Part shown: positions 33,273-41,943 of the stretch, piece by piece | How positions within the stretch are numbered: the first letter of the stretch is position 1 | Layout: each line of letters starts with the position of its first letter | Assembly (NCBI GenBank): GCA_007751255.1 | Contig: CP036296.1 | Coordinates: forward strand, 1,426,001-1,490,000 | Direction: 5' to 3' | DNA from: Engelhardtia mirabilis | GTDB taxonomy: Bacteria > Planctomycetota > UBA1135 > GCA-002686595 | Length of the DNA stretch: 64,000 bases | The notes under the pieces: model-generated | What the model was told of the DNA's origin: nothing | Seen by the model: only the letters and a program-made list of their open reading frames with translations | Databases searched by the model: none | Translations under genes and position numbers: made by a program

Positions 33273-34670
33273 TCAGAACTGGAAGTAGATGAACGGCCGG
33301 TCGAGCCCGGAGGCGTTCAGGATCAGCCCCAGGACCAGGGCGTAGATCGCGCCCTTCACCAGGCCGGGCAGGCCCAGGAAGCTGCTGCGCAGGGCCTCGA
33401 CGGTCGCGCGCGGAGCCAGGTGCGTCGCAAAGCCGAAGCCCATCGCGACCAGCACCCAGGGCTCGATCACGGAGCTGCCCTGGGGCGCGAAGAGCGAGCC
33501 GAGCACGGCCCAGGCGTCGGACGGCGTGGCGGAGCGGAAGAAGACCCAGCCCAGGCACACGAGCTGGAACATCACCGCGCGGCGCAGCCAGACCCCGGCG
33601 CCGGTCTTCGGCTCCGGCAGGTCCACCAGTCGATCGACGATCAGCAGCAGTCCCTGGTAGGCGCCCCAGATCACGAACATCCAGGAGGCCCCGTGCCACA
33701 GGCCGCCGAGCAGCATGGTCAGGGCCAGGTTGCGGTAGGTGAACCACGGGCCGCCGCGGTTGCCGCCCAGGGAGATGTAGAGGTAGTCCCGCAGCCAGGT
33801 GGACAGGCTGATGTGCCAGCGGCGCCAGAAGTCCCGCGGAGAGGTGGCGCAGTAGGGCTTGTCGAAGTTCTCGCACAGCTCGAAGCCGAGCATCCGCGCC
33901 AGGCCGATGGCGCAGTCGGAGTAGCCCGAGAAGTCGCCGTAGATCTGCAGGGCGTAGGCCCAGATCCCGAGCACCGAGGCCAGGCCGCCGTAGCTGGTCG
34001 GGTCGTTCCAGAAGTCGTCGACCAGGGTCCCGCCCAGGTAGTCGGCGATCACGACCTTCTTGACCAGGCCCCAGAAGAACAACGCCAGGCCGGACTCGAA
34101 GGCGGGCGCGGTCAGGACCGGCCGCGTTCGCATCTGCGGCAGGAAGTCGCGCGCCCGCACGATCGGCCCGGCCACCAGCTGCGGGAAGAAGGCCACGAAC
34201 AGCGCGAAGCGGCCGAAGTCGCGCTCGGGCTCGAGCTGCCGGCGGTAGATGTCGAGGGTGTAGGAGAGGGTCTGGAAGGTGTAGAAGCTGATCCCGACCG
34301 GCAGGATCACCTGCAGCGTCGGCAGGTGCGCTTCGAACCCCAGGGACTCGATCATCCGCGCGGCTTCGCGGGTGAAGAAGCCCCAGTACTTGAAGAAGCC
34401 CAGGGCGCCGAGGTTGCCCGCCAGGCTGATGCCGACCAGCATCCGGCGCCGGCGTTGGTCCTGGGCGCCGTGCAGGGCTTGGCCGACGACGAAGTCGAGC
34501 AGGGTCGACGCGGCGATCAGGGCCAGGAAGCGCGGGTCCCACCAGCCGTAGAAGAAGTAGCTGGCCGCCAGCAGCCACCAGATGCGCGCGTGCTTGGTCC
34601 CGCTCAGCAGCCAGTAGACCGTCCAGACCGCTGCGATGAAGAGGGCGAACGGGTAGCTGTCGAAGAGCAC
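33273..34670 (-). CDS. MBOAT-family O-acyltransferase (AlgI-like)
   Basis: The product is 465 aa, starting at GTG 34670 (MLFDSYPFALF), typical of AlgI-type starts. It is a polytopic membrane protein. Conserved features are FWRRWHISLSTWLRDYLYI and the catalytic His about 326 in LGGLWHGASW. AlgI-type proteins move acetyl groups for O-acetylation of alginate, peptidoglycan or other glycans. The linked SGNH-like gene supports this role. A TATCCT box (34712-34717, minus strand) lies about 42 nt upstream. No polymer biosynthesis genes are adjacent, so the acceptor may be a cell-surface or secreted glycan made elsewhere. Confidence 0.92.
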   Translation of the reverse strand: MLFDSYPFALFIAAVWTVYWLLSGTKHARIWWLLAASYFFYGWWDPRFLALIAASTLLDFVVGQALHGAQDQRRRRMLVGISLAGNLGALGFFKYWGFFTREAARMIESLGFEAHLPTLQVILPVGISFYTFQTLSYTLDIYRRQLEPERDFGRFALFVAFFPQLVAGPIVRARDFLPQMRTRPVLTAPAFESGLALFFWGLVKKVVIADYLGGTLVDDFWNDPTSYGGLASVLGIWAYALQIYGDFSGYSDCAIGLARMLGFELCENFDKPYCATSPRDFWRRWHISLSTWLRDYLYISLGGNRGGPWFTYRNLALTMLLGGLWHGASWMFVIWGAYQGLLLIVDRLVDLPEPKTGAGVWLRRAVMFQLVCLGWVFFRSATPSDAWAVLGSLFAPQGSSVIEPWVLVAMGFGFATHLAPRATVEALRSSFLGLPGLVKGAIYALVLGLILNASGLDRPFIYFQF

Positions 34671-34711
34671 GGGAGGGGGGAGCGGCCGGGTCGGAGGGGC
34701 GCTGGGGCGTC

Positions 34712-34717
34712 AGGATA
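34712..34717 (-). promoter_or_regulatory. TATCCT -10-like box upstream of the MBOAT gene
   Basis: Read on the minus strand this is TATCCT, about 42 nt before the GTG at 34670. It lies downstream of the strong hairpin at 34755-34793, as expected for a new transcription unit. Confidence 0.4.
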
Positions 34718-34754
34718 CGACGAGGCCCGCGCTGGTGCTCGCCCTCGAACGGCT

Positions 34755-34793
34755 CGGGCCCGCGCTCCGTCGAATCGACGGGGCGCGGGCCCG
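34755..34793. terminator. Very strong 19-bp-stem hairpin after the esterase gene
   Basis: Arms of 11 bp (34755-34765 and 34783-34793) are exact. An inner 7-bp stem (34767-34773 with 34775-34781) follows after one T-G position, leaving almost no loop. It lies between the esterase stop (34841) and the MBOAT start and probably separates the two units. No T-run is present. Confidence 0.65.
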
Positions 34794-34840
34794 CGAGCTC
34801 CGGCCGTCCCCAGGGGGGCGCCGGTGCCGAACGTCGCCGG

Positions 34841-37192
34841 TCAGGGCAGCAGGTCGACCGAAACGGCGTTGCTGACGACCTCGACCGAGACCCCCACGGG
34901 GTTGATGGTCAGGAAGGCGTGGTGGACGGTTAGTCCGGCCAGGGCCGGGTCGGTCCCCGGCGGGACGCCGAAGGTGGCGGAAGCGCGACCGTTGGCATCG
35001 AGCACTGAGAAGGCCGGGGAGACCGGTCCGCTGTAGGGGCTCGTCAGGGTGTAGTTGAAGTAGGCGTCGAAGTTGAGCGGGATGCTCAGGGGTCCGAACT
35101 GGGTGCCGGGCGAGTCGCCCGAGAGAGAGCCCAGGATCACGTAGAAGTGACCCGCCTGGTCGTCACCGGCCCAGAGGCTCATGGCCTGGGCGCCGCCGGC
35201 GCTGAGCGAGACGGAATCCGGACCGGCGATCAGCGGTCGGCGGATCGTGGCGCGGTTGCCGACCCCGGTGACCTGGAAGTCGTCCAGCACCAGCAAGCCG
35301 TCCGCGTCCGTCGTGAGGCGGTCGCTGGCGACCACGCTGCCGCTCGCGATGCTCTGGTTGGCCCAGACGTAGAGCGCGCCGGGCTCGGCCACGAACTGCT
35401 GGGTGCGCCGAGGCGTCACGTCCAACGTCCGCGAGCCGCCGTCCGACGAGCGCAGGCTGATGCCCCATTCGTCGACGGTGTCGGTCGGCAGGCCGTCCCA
35501 GTTGTCCCAGGAGGCCGACCACGAAACCGTGTCGGCGTAGAAGGCCGACTTGCTCGGCGGGAAAGCCGGGTCGTCCGAGAAGTCGCCGCAGCCGGGGACC
35601 GTCTCGCTCATCACCACGTTGAAGCCGTGGAACGGCAATCCTGCGTTGGGCTCGAGCGGCACCGGCACCGTCGAGAGGCCCGAGGCCTGGTGCAGGGCGT
35701 TCTGGATCTCGCCCGCCCAGCAGGCCAGGGCGGCGTCGATCAGCCCGTAGACCGGGGCGCCTTGGGTCGAGAACTCGATCACCAGGTCCTGCAGGCCGTG
35801 GTCGATGCCGAAGGGCACGAAGTCGTCGCCGCGGCGATCGACGAAGGTCTGCTGGTGGTTCTGCCAGTCCCAGACGGGCGTGCCGTCGAACTGCTGCAGG
35901 TGGTCGGCGAGGCCGTCGGGACCCCTCGAAACGATCGGCAGGCCCTCGGCGATCGACCCCCACTTGATCTCCACGTTGGGGCGCCAGTCGTCGCCGCCAC
36001 CGTCACCGGAAGTCAGGTAGTTGGTCATCGGCTGGCTGGCGTGGGCCGCAGCGAAGACGTTGGGATACCGCAGGGCCATGGCCAGGGTGCCGCTGCCGCC
36101 CATGGAGTGGCCGTACAGGAAGACCCGGTCCAGGTCGACCTTGGAGCCGTACATGGGGTCGCGGGCCAGGTCGTGGACCATCCGCAGCACGCGTTGCTCG
36201 GTGAAGTTCTCGATCGTGTCCGTGGGCGGCACGTCGAGGCTCTGGCGGTAGTCGTGGTCGCGCGCGTAGCCGAGCCACCAGCTGTTGCCGATGTCGAGCG
36301 GGTACAGGCGGTAGGCGGGGCACCAGGTCGGCTCGGGATCGGCCGTCAGCGGCCGGATCTGATTGCCGCTGTAGCCGTGCAGGCGCACGACCACCGCGTA
36401 GTCGCTCTGGCCGGCGCAGCCGTTGAGCTCCGGCGGGAACAGGACGTAGGTGAACGCGTAGTTGACCGCGTTGGCGACCGCGGGATCGAGGCTGTTGAGC
36501 CCGTAGTACTCGTTGTCCGCGTTGGGGGCGGTGAAGGTCTCGTTGAACTCACGCAGGTCCAGGTACTGGATGTAGACCTGCCCCTGGTTGCTGACGATGT
36601 TCTTGGTGCGGACGGGCGAGGGGTTGCCGATGCGCTCGGAGATCGCGGCGGTCGCGTTGTCGGCCGAGAAGTCGGTCACGTTCTCGAGGCCGCTGGAGTC
36701 GACCGAAGTCACCGCGTAGAAGCCGTCGGCGATCAGCAGCCCACCGAGGTCCTCGGTGTGGATCGTCCAGACCAGCAGCTCCTTGCCCGCCGGAAGTTCC
36801 GGGCCACCGTTCTGAATCACGTAGCGGGAGTGGTAGCGCGGACCCCAGGTGTTGGCCACCGGCATGTAGTAGCGCTCGGCGAGGTAGTCGCCCGAGCCTT
36901 CCCAGCCCTCCCAGATCATCGTGGCCTGGGAGAGGTTCCCGGCGTCGATCGCGGAGTCGTGGCGGTAGATGCGATAGCGCTCGACGTCGCTGTCGACGCT
37001 GCCGTCCCAGGTCAGGAAGGTCTGCCCATCGCGGTGCAGCGCGGCGATGTTGGTCGGCTGCGCCGGAGCGACCGCCGGAGAAACGACTGCGGTCGACGCA
37101 ACGGCCGAGGATCCGGAGAGGGAGCCGATCAGGCCGGCGAGCAAGAGGAGGTCGGGCGCGAGGCCCACCCCGTGAGCGGAAAGTGCTGCCAT
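34841..37192 (-). CDS. Secreted alpha/beta-hydrolase (esterase-like) with C-terminal planctomycetal module
   Basis: From ATG 37192 the product is 783 aa. An N-terminal signal peptide precedes a fibronectin-III-like region (PTNIAALHRDGQTFLTWDGSVDSDVERYRIYR). The catalytic part has the nucleophile elbow VFLYGHSMGGSG (Ser about 363), preceded by VVRLHGYSGN, and a candidate His in PFGIDHGLQDL. This resembles polyhydroxybutyrate-depolymerase or feruloyl-esterase types. The last about 110 residues (HFYVILGSLSGDSPG, GPLSIPLNFDAYF) form a module often seen at the end of secreted planctomycetal proteins. The substrate is unknown; a polymer ester outside the cell is plausible. Confidence 0.8.
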   Translation of the reverse strand: MAALSAHGVGLAPDLLLLAGLIGSLSGSSAVASTAVVSPAVAPAQPTNIAALHRDGQTFLTWDGSVDSDVERYRIYRHDSAIDAGNLSQATMIWEGWEGSGDYLAERYYMPVANTWGPRYHSRYVIQNGGPELPAGKELLVWTIHTEDLGGLLIADGFYAVTSVDSSGLENVTDFSADNATAAISERIGNPSPVRTKNIVSNQGQVYIQYLDLREFNETFTAPNADNEYYGLNSLDPAVANAVNYAFTYVLFPPELNGCAGQSDYAVVVRLHGYSGNQIRPLTADPEPTWCPAYRLYPLDIGNSWWLGYARDHDYRQSLDVPPTDTIENFTEQRVLRMVHDLARDPMYGSKVDLDRVFLYGHSMGGSGTLAMALRYPNVFAAAHASQPMTNYLTSGDGGGDDWRPNVEIKWGSIAEGLPIVSRGPDGLADHLQQFDGTPVWDWQNHQQTFVDRRGDDFVPFGIDHGLQDLVIEFSTQGAPVYGLIDAALACWAGEIQNALHQASGLSTVPVPLEPNAGLPFHGFNVVMSETVPGCGDFSDDPAFPPSKSAFYADTVSWSASWDNWDGLPTDTVDEWGISLRSSDGGSRTLDVTPRRTQQFVAEPGALYVWANQSIASGSVVASDRLTTDADGLLVLDDFQVTGVGNRATIRRPLIAGPDSVSLSAGGAQAMSLWAGDDQAGHFYVILGSLSGDSPGTQFGPLSIPLNFDAYFNYTLTSPYSGPVSPAFSVLDANGRASATFGVPPGTDPALAGLTVHHAFLTINPVGVSVEVVSNAVSVDLLP

Positions 37193-38424
37193 TTTCGTTC
37201 TGGTGAGGGGGGGTCTGTTTGGAGTCTCGGTTCGGTGAGGGGGGCAGCCCCTCAACGGCTCAGAATCCGGGATCGACGCTGGGCGGGCGTCTACCGACTG
37301 AAGTGTGACCTGGGATCGGGAACCGTGCGTGAATCTGGGAATCGTTTTGATCGCGGTGGGCGAAGTTCTCGGGCGGGTCCTGGCCAAGGGGCCGGAGACC
37401 GCGGTCGATGCTCCACGGGTAGGGAGCCTGGCCGAGGGTCCCTCGCTCGAATCGTTGACCGACATAACTGACTCTTCGGAAGCGGGTTGCGGTGACGGTG
37501 TTGCCCGTTTGCCGGGACCCTGAGACCTCCTGGGGGTCCAAGCGACGATCGCACCGCGATCGCACGCTCGAACTCGGGCCGGGCGGGCAGGATTCTGCAT
37601 TTCCGCCTCGGGTGCCCCCGCTCGGGGGCCACTGATCGGAACGGCCCACCGTTCCGGGGCCGAACGAAGATCGGTGTGGCTCCCTGCCGTCGGCATGGGG
37701 GATGGCCCGGGCCGACCCTTCGGATCGATGGCGAGGCCGTCTCGGTGCCTGGTCCGTCGGGGAGGGTGCCCAGTCACCGGCCGTGCCACCCGCCGATGCA
37801 GCCGGCCGTCGCGGGAGCCAGGTTACGGGGCCGGCCCCATCGTGGACGCCCGCCAGGGGCGGTCCGCTCGACTCGCGCCGAGGCCGTCCCGGACGGCGGC
37901 TGCGCGGGCGACCCTGAACGACCGTCGAGCGCGCCGGCGATCGCTGAGCGTCGACGGGGCCGAGAGCCTGCGTTCACTTCCCTGCAGACTTCGACGACCG
38001 CGCGTTCGCGGCTGGAGCTGGCGAAGAGTCAACCCGATCCAGGGGCTCGACGCGTACGCGCTCTCCCGAGGCGTCGAGCGCGCCCGGAGTGTCGCGTCCT
38101 GCCACAGGGAGTTTGCATCGACTTCACGTTTTTCTGCAGCCGATGCGCGCGAGGTCGTGCGCCGGTGATTTCGATTGCATCGACCGACTGCTCGGATTCG
38201 TCGCGTTCGGAATCGGGAAGCCCGGCACTTCAAGGGTCGGTGACCCGACGTCGAGACGTCCGTTCGAAGTCGCGAACTGCGTGGAACACTTCCTGAACGT
38301 CACCGCTCTAAACCCACTGTCCGGCGCGGCGCCGACCAAGTGCGCCGCACACGAACCAAATCAAGTCATCGGTCGGCGCTCGAATGAACAGCGATCGTCT
38401 TCCGAGACGAAGCTGGAGATTCGA
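37193..38424. other. 1.2-kb region without a convincing gene
   Basis: This stretch separates two divergent genes for secreted proteins. Several open frames of 60-200 codons exist on both strands, but none shows a recognisable domain, a credible start or sensible composition (they are Arg/Pro/Ser-rich as expected from chance in GC-rich DNA). The part near 38110-38420 is less GC-rich than its surroundings. It could hold long promoters, a small RNA, or remains of a lost gene. I see no tRNA, CRISPR or IS signature. Confidence 0.45.
38415..38418 (+). promoter_or_regulatory. Shine-Dalgarno GGAG deciding the DUF6259-A start
   Basis: GGAG ends 6 nt before the ATG at 38425, an optimal spacing, while the open frame continues upstream to 38089 without such a site. 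Confidence 0.6.
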
Positions 38425-41169
38425 ATGCTCGCCATCGCAGGTCCGAGGACTGTCCGCCGTGTGCTCGCCGATCGATCGCGGTCGCCTGCCGCACTTGTTT
38501 GTTGGGTGTCGCTCGCGGTGCCGCTCAGCGCACCGAACTCCGCCGCGCAGAATCCGACCGGTCTGAACCTTTTCGGCGGTCGCGTAGTCGTCCAAGGCGG
38601 GGGCGGCGGTGGCAACCCGACGACGCCACCGCCCGTGGTCGCGAACAACGGAGAGGTCGAGCTCACCGCGGGAACCAACCCCGAGTCACTCTTGCCCGGC
38701 GCCATCGCCGCGCCGCTCGTGATCCTCGACAACCTGTCCATCGCGGGCACAGCCGATCGCTTCATCCTGGTCGACGAGGGCTTCTGGGAGCTGACCTTCA
38801 TGGAGTTGTCCACCGGTGCCATCGAGCGTGTCTTCTCCCAGGACTTCCCGGTGCTGCCGGCGGTGATCTCGGGTCCTGCAGGTAATCAGAAGGTGACCAT
38901 GACCTGGCCCGAGGTGTCCGCGCCGACGCTCGGACTGGGTCCCGCGATGGTGCGCCTGGAGCTGCGCTTGAAGAGCAGCGCGTTCCTCGAGCTCCAACTC
39001 TTCGCCGCGCCGATCAACCCCACGACGCCGATCACCTGGACGATCCAGTCCGGTGGGCCTTCCTACCCCATTCGTCAGGACCCCGAGTACGCGGGCAAGC
39101 ACACGTTGCTGACGCCCCTGGGCGATCTGATCGAGGACCCCGTCGGGACCATCGGCAGCCAGGCCTCGGGTTCGAACACCTACGAGCTCAGCAACTTCTC
39201 GGTCAGCCAGGTCTTCGCCTTCCAGCGCAACGACGGCTCCGGCCTGTGGGGCGCCCTGCTCGACCCGGGCGGAACGGAGCTGCGCCGAGTCGCGTTTCGT
39301 GCCGATGTCGCCAAGGACCTGCTGATCGCGACCCAGGTCAGCTACATGGACGGCGTCTACATCGACGGCACCGATCTCGGCGACGTTCCGATCGACGCAT
39401 CGCACCTCTTCTTCGCGAGCCAGACGGCGACTTTCGGCGTGATCGAAGGTGATTGGTGGGATGTGGCCGCCAGCTACCGCGACTACTTCGAGGTGACCTC
39501 CATGGCCGCCGGTGGGCACCTGGTGGACCGCACCGACATCCCCTCGTGGTCGAAGGACCTGCAGGGGGTGCTGGTCTTTCCGACCGGGACGCCGGCGGTG
39601 TTCCAGAAGAACGGGCAGACCATGACCCTGGCCGACCACGTGGTGCAGTACGCCGACCACTACGGAATCCCGCGTCAGAACCTGTGCGTGATCTTCTTCG
39701 GCTTGGCCTGGACAGCCGGCGCGCCTTACACGGCCGCCGGTGAACCCGTGGGGACCTTCTCGAGTTGGCTCGCGGGCTCGAAGATCCCGGACTACGACGC
39801 GCACGTCGACTCGGATCCCGCGCTGGACTACCAGGCCCTCTTGCTGGATCTGGATGCCAAGGGCTTCCGCACCGGCGTCTACATGCTTGACTCCCTGGCC
39901 GTCAACTCGAGCGCAGACTGGTCCGCTGGCGGAACTTGGAAGGACCACGGCATCGTGCGCGCGAGCGGCGAGGACACGGCGGCTGGTCTGCTCAAGGCGC
40001 CGCTGACGCCGGCCCAAGGCGTTCTGGTCTGCCCGTCCCTGACGGCTTGGCAGGATCACCTGGCCCAGGTCGCGGCCAACCTGAATGCTTCCCTCGGCGT
40101 GGACCTGATCTACCTGGACAATTTCATCCCTACCGAGGCGGACGCCGACTTCGCCGAGGACAACGACCACGTGCCCGGCTACGGCGGCTACCAGATCGAG
40201 GGCTACCTGGATTCCCTGCGGGCGATCGTCGACTCGGTCATCGTCTACGACGCGACGGATCCCCAGCTGGAGGTGGACCGCGCGGTGGGGGTTTACACCG
40301 AGGCGCCCCAGGAGTTCTACGCGGCTACCGGGTTCATGCCGCCGTTCATGGACTTCACCGACCTGGTCAGCGAGGACGAGCTGGTCTCTTTCGTGCCCCT
40401 GCAGTCGGCCCTCTACCACGACTGGGCGGTGATGGGGCCGGCGCGGGCCGAGTGCTTCCTGTTCGGCAAGTACTGCGGCGGGGCTTACCCCGACATCACC
40501 GACCCCGGCACCGCGCTCGTCGCGCGACGCAGCGCCCAGTACGCCTACGCGCTGGCCCTGGTCAACGGAGCCAGCCTGTGGGTGCCGGAGCTCGGCGTGC
40601 AGTTGCCGTCCCTGGGTTGGGGCTTCGAGGTGGACGACATCTACGGCGCCTCCTCGCCACTGGCCCTGTCGATGGTCGAGATGCGCGGCGGCCTCGACTT
40701 CGTGGGCGGGCTGGTCCGCTACCGCGGCGAAGCCTGGTCCGGCGACTACCTGCGCCTCGGACGACGAATGCGCGACGTGCAGCTGGAGCTGTTCGACGAC
40801 GAGACCCCCAACCTGGCCCAGGCCCTGCCGATCCAACTCGCGGGCGCCGTGGTCGAGGTCGGCGGCGGCATCAACGGGGTCGAGTCGAACATGAAGCAGA
40901 GCGCGGTGCAGGGCGTCTGGGCCTCGTCGGACGGCTCGAAGCGCGGGATCGTGCTGGTCAACTACGACCACCTGGCGGACATCGACGCGCGAGCGACGTT
41001 GGACCGCGACGACCTCGAGTTGGGCAGCGGCAGCTTCACGGTCGAGGTCCTGGACGAGGCGGGTACCGTGGTGGTCGGTCCCTTCCTATGGGGTCCGGGG
41101 GCGGTGCAGTTCCCGCTCGACCTCGACCTGCCGGCCGAGGCGGTGAGGCTGATCGAAGTGCGTCCGTAG
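38425..41169 (+). CDS. Secreted DUF6259-type protein (putative glycoside hydrolase) A
   Basis: From ATG 38425 the product is 914 aa; the start is supported by GGAG at 38415-38418, 6 nt upstream. An N-terminal signal-like region (LVCWVSLAVPLSAPNSAAQ) is followed by a Gly-rich linker and a beta-rich domain. A barrel-like region follows with GDWWDVAASYRDYFE, LVFPTGTP, GVDLIYLDNFIP and YTEAPQEFY, which match DUF6259 proteins. These resemble retaining glycoside hydrolases, but the substrate and catalytic residues are not established; Asp in YLDN and Glu in TEAPQE are candidates. A paralogue is at 57550-60450. The product probably attacks an extracellular glycan. Confidence 0.75.
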   Translation: MLAIAGPRTVRRVLADRSRSPAALVCWVSLAVPLSAPNSAAQNPTGLNLFGGRVVVQGGGGGGNPTTPPPVVANNGEVELTAGTNPESLLPGAIAAPLVILDNLSIAGTADRFILVDEGFWELTFMELSTGAIERVFSQDFPVLPAVISGPAGNQKVTMTWPEVSAPTLGLGPAMVRLELRLKSSAFLELQLFAAPINPTTPITWTIQSGGPSYPIRQDPEYAGKHTLLTPLGDLIEDPVGTIGSQASGSNTYELSNFSVSQVFAFQRNDGSGLWGALLDPGGTELRRVAFRADVAKDLLIATQVSYMDGVYIDGTDLGDVPIDASHLFFASQTATFGVIEGDWWDVAASYRDYFEVTSMAAGGHLVDRTDIPSWSKDLQGVLVFPTGTPAVFQKNGQTMTLADHVVQYADHYGIPRQNLCVIFFGLAWTAGAPYTAAGEPVGTFSSWLAGSKIPDYDAHVDSDPALDYQALLLDLDAKGFRTGVYMLDSLAVNSSADWSAGGTWKDHGIVRASGEDTAAGLLKAPLTPAQGVLVCPSLTAWQDHLAQVAANLNASLGVDLIYLDNFIPTEADADFAEDNDHVPGYGGYQIEGYLDSLRAIVDSVIVYDATDPQLEVDRAVGVYTEAPQEFYAATGFMPPFMDFTDLVSEDELVSFVPLQSALYHDWAVMGPARAECFLFGKYCGGAYPDITDPGTALVARRSAQYAYALALVNGASLWVPELGVQLPSLGWGFEVDDIYGASSPLALSMVEMRGGLDFVGGLVRYRGEAWSGDYLRLGRRMRDVQLELFDDETPNLAQALPIQLAGAVVEVGGGINGVESNMKQSAVQGVWASSDGSKRGIVLVNYDHLADIDARATLDRDDLELGSGSFTVEVLDEAGTVVVGPFLWGPGAVQFPLDLDLPAEAVRLIEVRP

Positions 41170-41264
41170 CCGCTGCGGGTCGCGAGCTTCGGCGAGCGTC
41201 CCCTGCTGCGATCGCCCATTCCGGGCTGTCCATCGGTCCCGGTCGAGCTGCGCGGGCCCCAGGC

Positions 41265-41708
41265 TCAGCGCAGCTCGGCCGGAAGTCCGGTCAACAGGGC
41301 CAGCTCGCGCGGGCTCTGCAGCGAGCCGTTGTCATCGGTCTCCCAGGCCAGCTTCTGGTCCAGGAGGAACTGGTTCAGGCACCACCCGTCGGCGCGCCGG
41401 TAGAGGTGGGCGATGGTGCGCCCGAATTTCCCGCGCACTCGTCCGTTGCGGTCAAAGATCAGCGACGCGACCACGACTTCGGTCCCCGCCGGAAGCTCGT
41501 CCTGGACCCGTTCGGTGACCCAGCGGCCCGCATCGCGCTCGTCGCCCCGCATCTCGGGCGTGTTCACGTGTTCGAGGCGCAGGCGCTCTGTGATCCAGAT
41601 CGACCAACCCAGGTCGATCTCCACGTCGAGGGTGTCGCCGTCGACGACCTGCAGGACGGTTGCGTTGCGGAAGAACCGCTCGTGGGGCATCGGCGGGAAC
41701 TGGACCAT
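41265..41708 (-). CDS. Thermonuclease-like (SNase) domain protein
   Basis: The product is 147 aa from ATG 41708, with a strong AAGGAG 6 nt upstream (41715-41720, minus strand). It has the staphylococcal-nuclease fold signature: VLQVVDGDTLDVEIDLG, the Arg/Glu pair in RLRLEHVNTPEMRG, and FGRTIAHLY with the second catalytic Arg. It should bind calcium and cleave DNA or RNA. No signal peptide is evident, unlike most secreted nucleases, so it may be intracellular or exported by another route. It is divergent from the sulfatase-fold gene at 41944 and convergent with DUF6259-A. Confidence 0.88.
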   Translation of the reverse strand: MVQFPPMPHERFFRNATVLQVVDGDTLDVEIDLGWSIWITERLRLEHVNTPEMRGDERDAGRWVTERVQDELPAGTEVVVASLIFDRNGRVRGKFGRTIAHLYRRADGWCLNQFLLDQKLAWETDDNGSLQSPRELALLTGLPAELR

Positions 41709-41928
41709 GGTTGGCTCCTTGGTTTGGTGGGCGAGATCGGCGCCCTGGGGAGCGCCAACCGTATGAACGGGAGTGCGACCCTGCAGCGAGCGTGGGGACG
41801 AGGCAAAACCGGGCCGCCGTCGATCGCGACGGTGGATGCGGCGCTCGAGGCGCGCTCCGGGGCAGCGGTTCGGCCGCATGACTCCGCCGTCCGCCGGCTG
41901 ATCCTGCCGCGCGGCGTGGCCGGCGCCG

Positions 41929-41934
41929 TAGACT
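41929..41934 (+). promoter_or_regulatory. TAGACT -10 box of the sulfatase-fold gene
   Basis: TAGACT lies 9 nt before the ATG at 41944, the same spacing as at 6665. This predicts a leader of 0-3 nt. Confidence 0.5.
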
Positions 41935-41943
41935 CCCCGGCAG

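Noticed and set aside
35147-37471. Long plus-strand open frame across the esterase
   Set aside because: Same mirror effect; it also runs through the esterase promoter region without a credible start.
37676-38296. A 206-codon open frame in the 1.2-kb gap
   Set aside because: Arg/Ser/Pro-rich with no domain, no ribosome-binding site and several overlapping alternatives in other frames.
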